Below are positions 59,052-64,000 of a DNA stretch of 64,000 bases, one piece after another (position 1 is the first letter of the stretch; the number at the start of each line of letters is the position of its first letter). The position numbers and the translations under genes are program-made. The notes under the pieces were generated by a model. That model saw only the letters and a program-made list of their open reading frames with translations. It was not told the DNA's origin and searched no databases. Source of the stretch: Sanderia malayensis (Eukaryota > Cnidaria > Scyphozoa > Semaeostomeae > Pelagiidae); assembly GCA_013076295.1 (NCBI GenBank), contig RQOL01000618.1:1984001-2048000 (forward strand). Reading direction: 5' to 3'.

Positions 59052-59337
59052 AGGGAGAGTGGAGTGGGTGGGAGAAAAAACTCTCTCACCGGCAGAGTGG
59101 GGGGAAGAGAATGGGTGGGGAGAGAAAGTGTGTCGAGAGAGGGGGTGGGGGGGACAGAGAGGTGAGATAGGGAAGAGGGGGAAAATAGAACCCTCTAGAA
59201 ATGCCTCTTTCTAAAAAATTACAGCTTCTCTTTTCCTTTACCTCTCGTAGCTCTTTCCAGCCCTCCCCTCTTTTCCCCACTCTCTCTGTTCTCCCCTCTC
59301 TCATTGCACTCCCTGTCGCCCCACTCTCTCTCTCCGC
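59052..59337. repeat. GA/CT-rich spacer between the palindrome arms
   Basis: The 286-bp spacer is purine-rich in its left half (GGGGAAGAGAATGGGTGGGG) and pyrimidine-rich in its right half (CCTCCCCTCTTTTCCCC), so it is itself partly self-complementary. Both halves look like diverged continuations of the arms. Confidence 0.75.
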
Positions 59338-60110
59338 TTTCTCCCCAATCCAATGAGCGGATTGGGGAGAAAGGCTCTCCCACCCCCCACTTCTTTCTCT
59401 CATCCAATCCGTTTGGATTGGTAAGAGAAAGACCCCGCTGCGCGCGCATCTAACTACCGCATCTATCTATTGTAACTACCTATCTAATGTATATCTTATG
59501 TTATAATTATCCTATTCTATTTTGTGTCTATTGATTACGCCTACATATATTCTAATTCTAATATAATATATCTATTCTTATCTTAGCTTACATTAACATT
59601 AAAAAAGATCAGAAGACAAAAAAAGAGACAAAGCGACATGTTTTTTTATATGAAATTCAAATAATTTCTTCTTTGACTTCGTCGGCTTCTTCCTGAAAAA
59701 TAATTTAAAAGGAGATAAATCTAAAAGGAGATAAATGAAAGCAAAGGACAATTAAATCTGCGTGAGAAAGTAGAGAAAAATTTTATTAAAAAGAATGAGA
59801 TATCATGTCGCCATCAACTTCATCTTCCTTTCTGGCCATGGTTGGTAAAGTTTCGCAGAGTGGGTAACAAATAAATTCCATTTGATGCACAAGTCGAAGC
59901 AAGGAAGCGATACGAGAATAACGAGGCAAGAAAGAGACTGAAACGCATAAAGAAAATCGAAGGGAATATTAATACGAGGATATATATATTAATAATTACT
60001 TATCCTTCATAGATGTTGCACCAGACTTCAGAGGGTTACTGAACGGAAAGCCATCTTAAGTTAGAACTAGAAGCAAAGGCATTGAGTTGTGTTGTCGAGT
60101 AAACCAAAAA
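59338..60110 (-). repeat. right arm of the PRPF38A palindrome
   Basis: Reverse complement of 58318-59051. It includes the terminal PRPF38A exon, its acceptor, part of the last intron and the 3' flank. Near the inner edge the arms share the phrase GGGGTCTTTCTCTTACCAAT and its complement almost perfectly; further out they differ by small indels and substitutions. Confidence 0.85.
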
Positions 60111-63100
60111 CATGGCCTAAAACTCAGACTGAATAAAGACTAGGCCTAGGTGATGTAGTTGAACCGTCGACAAGCAGCACCAGCATTCTTCTCCAAGTTC
60201 AGCGACTGAAAGACTGGACCGCAAAGCGTGCTAGCATTTATACTCACTGCTGTAGAGACAGGGCACCACAAATACGCACTATCTCGCAAAGAACAATGCC
60301 AATGGTCGGCGAATGAATCACAATTTAAATCACAATAAATATTTCATGATTGTTTGAAAAGATCAATGTTTAAGATATTCGCAGGGGAAGACATTCTTCA
60401 AGTTATTCGATGCATGTAAAGACATTCTATCAAGTTGTCATGTAAACCAACTCCTATTGGGGAGGGAAGGGGCTCCATTGCAATTTCACGCTCTAAACAG
60501 AAAACAATGCCTGATTTTATGTAAATGCGAATAAACATTAACAGGGAAATAAAAACCATGCATTGGATTGTTTTATCACAAAACCTGCAAAGTTAATAGG
60601 AGGGAGGGAGGGTTAGAATAGGTCGGTTGGTAAAGCGCTGCAGATTTTATTCACGTTCAAATAGCTGAATGCGAAAATGACACGAGTTCGAATCCTGCTC
60701 GTTTGCCAAGAAGTACGAGGAATTGAATATTTTAGGCATTAAATCTGTTCTTTAATTAACAAAGAAGTAATCTTGACAATTACAATAAGGTTATTATGTG
60801 ATTTAATCTTCACAAGGTCTTTAGAAAGAGAAACTCTATGTGAAACAGAGTTCGAATTGTTAGTGAAGTGATTCACGTGATTCTTACCGCCCTCGTCGTC
60901 TTGGTGATCGGGATCTGGATCGAGAGTAATGACGTCTACGATGGCGTGGCGATCTTGAGCGATCACGATGACGATGACGTCGTGGACTCGGACTGGCGGG
61001 AAAATTTTGAAAACGAGGTTATTAAACAAGGCTATAACAGAAGCAGTGGTGCCGGTCGTCTGTCATATCAGGAATAATAATCATGATAATTTATGACGAT
61101 TATGATGATTATACGAGATAATGTTTACCTTCTTCTTTTGCGTCGGGGCGAATGAGATCTGGATCGTCGCCTGGAAACACAAACAACACGATTAATATCC
61201 ACGTTGTGGAATGATAACATGCTGCTAACCATTGGATCGTTTAAAAAGTACTTCATTCTAAAGAACCAGATGGGCGGCGTCTATAGGTTTCGGCTACTTT
61301 GGTTAATAAATAAGGTTAGCAGGGCTGTTAAAAATAACGTAATTTGAGATGTAATTTTTACCTTCGTTCTGGTGTCCGGCTGCGTCTTCTATGCCTGTCC
61401 GGTGAACGACTTCTTCGACGTGGGGGCGAGTTCTAAAAACAATCATTCACATCAACAATAATAATTTTTTGCCTTCCTCAGCTATTGACATTGAGGAATC
61501 AAAAGATTGAAATGAATTTCAAAAACCAATAAGAAGAAGTTGCTGATCTGTGTTCTTTGAAATGTAATAAAGGTTTAAACCACAAAAGAAATAGTAAAAT
61601 ATCAATGGGAATATTTACCTTAACTTCGACTTCTTCTTCGGATTCTAAATCATCTAGATCATCTTCCAATGCACTTTTCTATGTAAATAAAACCCAGATA
61701 CAATACAATACAGATTCAAAATTCAATTTTATTGCAATAATAAACTTCAGCATTCATCAAAACTTGATCAGTTGTAAAAACAATGAAATTAATTAATTAA
61801 TAGATGAATAGAAACTGCTCACCCTGGGTTCCATTTGTTCCATTTCTTCTAACGTGTATCTTTTTTGAATCCTTGGAAGGATGATGTCGCAAACTCGTTC
61901 TTCACGAAGAAGATTATCAATAAACTCGTCCATGTGAATGACAGACAAAGCTGGATGAAAAATAAGAAGATATTATAAAGTAATAATGAACATACTACAC
62001 CTTTGTCAATGACATTGCACAACTTTCATATGTAAAAAATAAAATACATACAAGAATTGAAATAAATGTTACCTCCGTCGGTTCCTCTGCTCTTCAACTT
62101 TCTGTAGTCATTGTAAAGAGGTTCCAAATACTTGTAGCATTCAGTTGAAGTGCCAACAAGCCTCATGTAAAATGCACCCAAAGCTCTAGCATACCTTAAA
62201 GACCAAAGCACAAACATCTCTCACAATTACATCTGTCATCTGCTATCTCAAATTCTCACGTTTTCAAATGATTTTATAACTCCCTTTGCATTGGTGTGGT
62301 GCAGTTTTAACATCTGCTATTTTGATCTATTAAGCAAATTTCAACTTCCTTTGAGAGTTTGAAATAGCGAGTGTCAACTGTATATGCAAAAAGAACCAGG
62401 AATGGAAACCTCAGTAGGGATGGGGCTGAATACCCTGCTTCCAGGGTCAGAATGGCTCACGAAGCTACAATTACATGGCTCATGCATATATTCCTTTACG
62501 AATAGTGACATTAATACTCTTCATCCTCATGCTGAGATGCTGAGAAATACAACTTAAAAAATAATTACACAATGTAATCATACTTGTAGTCTTCATTTCT
62601 GATGAATTCAACAACAATATCTTTTTCAGGTTGAATCTGCAACATCTTCAGTATCAAGCACAGAAATGGCGCCGGCTTAATGTTCCCACCATATGTTCCA
62701 GCAATGTGATCGAGAGCCATTGCTTTGTCTACAAGAAGCTCAGCTGCAACAAAATATCAAATGCAGCATTTGTTGAGATATGGTCTAATTATTGATTAAG
62801 TAATTCTTGAGTGCCTGAGTAAATATATTATAAATGCTAATCTTTTTGTAGCCAGATCCTTCGTATCTACCAGAACGGAAAGTAGGCCCACTCGCAGGCG
62901 TAAAAAGAATTTCGCGGGAAAATTTTTAGCACACTCCGCTCCGCTCCTATCCTATGGCGCACACCACACAATTGCTGGCTTAAGGAAAGTTTAATTTATG
63001 AACAATTGCGGGAATAAAGAAACAAAACATCCCACCTGTTAATGCAAAGCATTCTTCCTTCCAGTATTTACATTCGTATATTCTTGTCCTTATTATCTTT

Positions 63101-63165
63101 TCCACGAGATATTGAGGGTTTGTTCCACGAACTGTTTTAGCATCACTAACCGTGCGGTTCGCCAT
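59599..63165 (-). CDS. PRPF38A: PRPF38A, pre-mRNA splicing factor 38
   Basis: Nine exons on the minus strand, all in phase: 63165-63036, 62743-62584, 62194-62073, 61950-61823, 61678-61619, 61432-61362, 61170-61129, 60992-60888 and 59692-59599; 303 residues (human 312). PRPF38A is a B-complex spliceosome protein needed for activation. The N-terminus is almost canonical (GTNPQYLVEKIIRTRIYE, YWKEECFALT), as are YGGNIKPAPFLCLILKMLQ, YLEPLYNDYRKLKSRG and ERVCDIILPRIQKRYTLEE. Exons 5-8 give an acidic segment, then an arginine/serine-rich domain (SPSPRRHRHRDRSRSPRHRR). The last exon reads RKKPTKSKKKLFEF and continues 20 more residues before a stop. The duplicated copy of this exon at 58700 stops right after KKKF, so the stop may have been lost here. 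Confidence 0.92.
60610..60705 (+). repeat. tRNA-derived SINE head (A and B boxes)
   Basis: TAGGTCGGTTGGTAAAGCGC at about 60620 resembles an RNA polymerase III A box, and GAGTTCGAATCCTGCTCG at about 60684 matches a B box, at tRNA-like spacing. The sequence does not fold into a clean cloverleaf with matched acceptor ends, so a SINE head or degraded tRNA is more likely than a working tRNA. It lies in the last intron of PRPF38A, in the opposite orientation. Confidence 0.55.
62330..62386. repeat. pogo-type MITE fragment
   Basis: GAGTTTGAAATAGCGAGTGTCAACTGTA is the same type of end as the elements at 17052-17278 and 45045-45206 (CTATCTCGAAC and ACAGTCGA words). Only one end is clear. It lies in intron 2 of PRPF38A. 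Confidence 0.5.
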
Positions 63166-63328
63166 CTTGCTTTCTTTCCCAGATGATGATAGATATCAAC
63201 ACTTGAAAGTAGTACACAAAAGCACAGGGAAGCAAAGTAGTTAGTCTCTTCTGTTTGTAATCAAAAAAATTCAAACAACCGATCTCGATAAAACTTTTTT
63301 TAGATCAGCAGTGTATCACACGAACAAA
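63166..63328. promoter_or_regulatory. bidirectional promoter region of PRPF38A and the rightward gene
   Basis: The start codons of PRPF38A (minus) and the next gene (plus) are 163 bp apart and point away from each other. No TATA box is evident. The spacing implies a shared promoter. Confidence 0.5.
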
Positions 63329-64000
63329 ATGGCAAAATTGCAAAGAGAGACTGATGTAGCCAATGTTTTGTCACAGATGTCACAGCTTGTCCAATATCCT
63401 CACGAAAGTGGAAAATTATCTGGTAACGTAGTCCTAAGTCTCACTATAATTATAATAAAATATTTTAAACTAAAATTCGCCTTCTTGATCCTTCAGTCGA
63501 GTTCAATTGTAAACCGAAGTTTGGTTTTAAATTTTAGATAATAATATTTCTAACGAACCAGATGAACATGCGTATGCCCAAAACTCATCAAGATCGGATA
63601 AGCCTGCGTCATGTTTAAATTCAAAATCAAGCAGCAAAGGAAACAACGTTCAATCAGGTTAGCTTTTATATAGTATATAGTGTTATGCTGTATAGTACAA
63701 GCAAAATTAGAATCTGAAAACAAATTTGTTGAAAGCGAATTACGACTGCCCTAAAGATGAATCAACTCCAAGGGTCCAGTCCATTTACAGATGTGTTGTT
63801 TCACATTGCACCTATTGAACATTATACTTGTGTGTATGCACTCATTCTGTGTGCTGCCTACTTCTACCCTTTGCACAAGCAAACACAAAACAACTGAAAT
63901 ATATATTTGTATCAGTGGTAATAAACCGATTCAGCTCTTAATGTCCACCTACAGTTGGTCCTTTTGGACATGTATACATTTGAAACCCTATTTCATTTTG
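63329..64000 (+). CDS. 5' part of an unrecognised gene (partial)
   Basis: Exon 1 (63329-63422) starts MAKLQRETDVANVLSQMSQ and ends in phase 1 at a GTAACG donor. Exon 2 (63538-63657) begins after TTAAATTTTAG and gives DNNISNEPDEHAYAQNSS, a polar and serine-rich stretch ending in phase 1 at GTTAGC. The rest lies beyond the window. The N-terminal helix looks coiled-coil-like. I do not recognise the family. Support comes from the divergent promoter arrangement and the clean splice junctions. Confidence 0.5.

Overview
This window is nuclear DNA from an animal. Genes are broken into many exons with GT-AG introns and exact phase continuity, intergenic DNA is AT-rich, and there are foldback elements, minisatellites, a LINE fragment and a tRNA-like SINE head. 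Animal-specific or animal-enriched families are present: a polycystin-1-type protein, a saposin polyprotein, TMEM59, PI31 and a gustatory-receptor-like seven-helix protein. The GRL protein, the large REJ/GPS/PLAT polycystin and the MITE types suggest an early-branching metazoan, most likely a cnidarian. That placement is inference; no species can be named.

Layout. Positions 1-7000 hold no recognisable gene, only a GA-rich tract and hairpins. From 7 to 15 kb there is a compact cluster of small housekeeping-type genes: a Tctex1 dynein light chain (minus), a psq/CENPB DNA-binding protein derived from a pogo/Tigger-type transposase (minus), ATG10 (plus), PSMF1/PI31 (minus) and TMEM59 (plus). PSMF1 and TMEM59 are head to head over 226 bp. 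From 15.8 to 22.6 kb lies an eight-exon prosaposin-like gene encoding six saposin B domains. From 22.6 to 25.3 kb there is intergenic DNA with a LINE fragment.

From 25.3 to 53.5 kb I reconstruct one giant polycystin-1-like gene of 39 exons and about 4,640 residues. Its ectodomain is a tandem duplication of one discoidin-PKD-REJ module (exons 2-14 and 15-29) with matching intron phases and mostly identical exon lengths. It is followed by a GAIN-like region, a GPS with the HL-T cleavage motif, PLAT, eleven membrane segments and a polycystin channel region. A 192-bp tract shared by the two modules is about 98% identical although the modules are otherwise clearly diverged, which suggests gene conversion. 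The channel segment has IGG where PKD2 has the LGD filter, and a long insertion bounded by dibasic RKKR and RERR sites sits in the extracellular channel domain.

From 55.5 to 56.6 kb there is a GRL-type seven-helix protein (minus). From 59.6 to 63.2 kb is PRPF38A (minus, nine exons). Its last exon lies in one arm of a roughly 0.75-kb inverted duplication whose other arm (58.3-59.05 kb) carries a second copy of that exon. A divergent gene of unknown function starts at 63.33 kb and runs off the window.

Functional links are weak, as usual for animal genomes: ATG10, TMEM59 and the saposin gene all relate to autophagy or lysosomes, but nothing here shows co-regulation beyond the two short divergent promoters. 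The most unusual content is the internally duplicated polycystin with its conversion tract and a minisatellite whose units encode NST sequons in frame, and the PRPF38A terminal palindrome.
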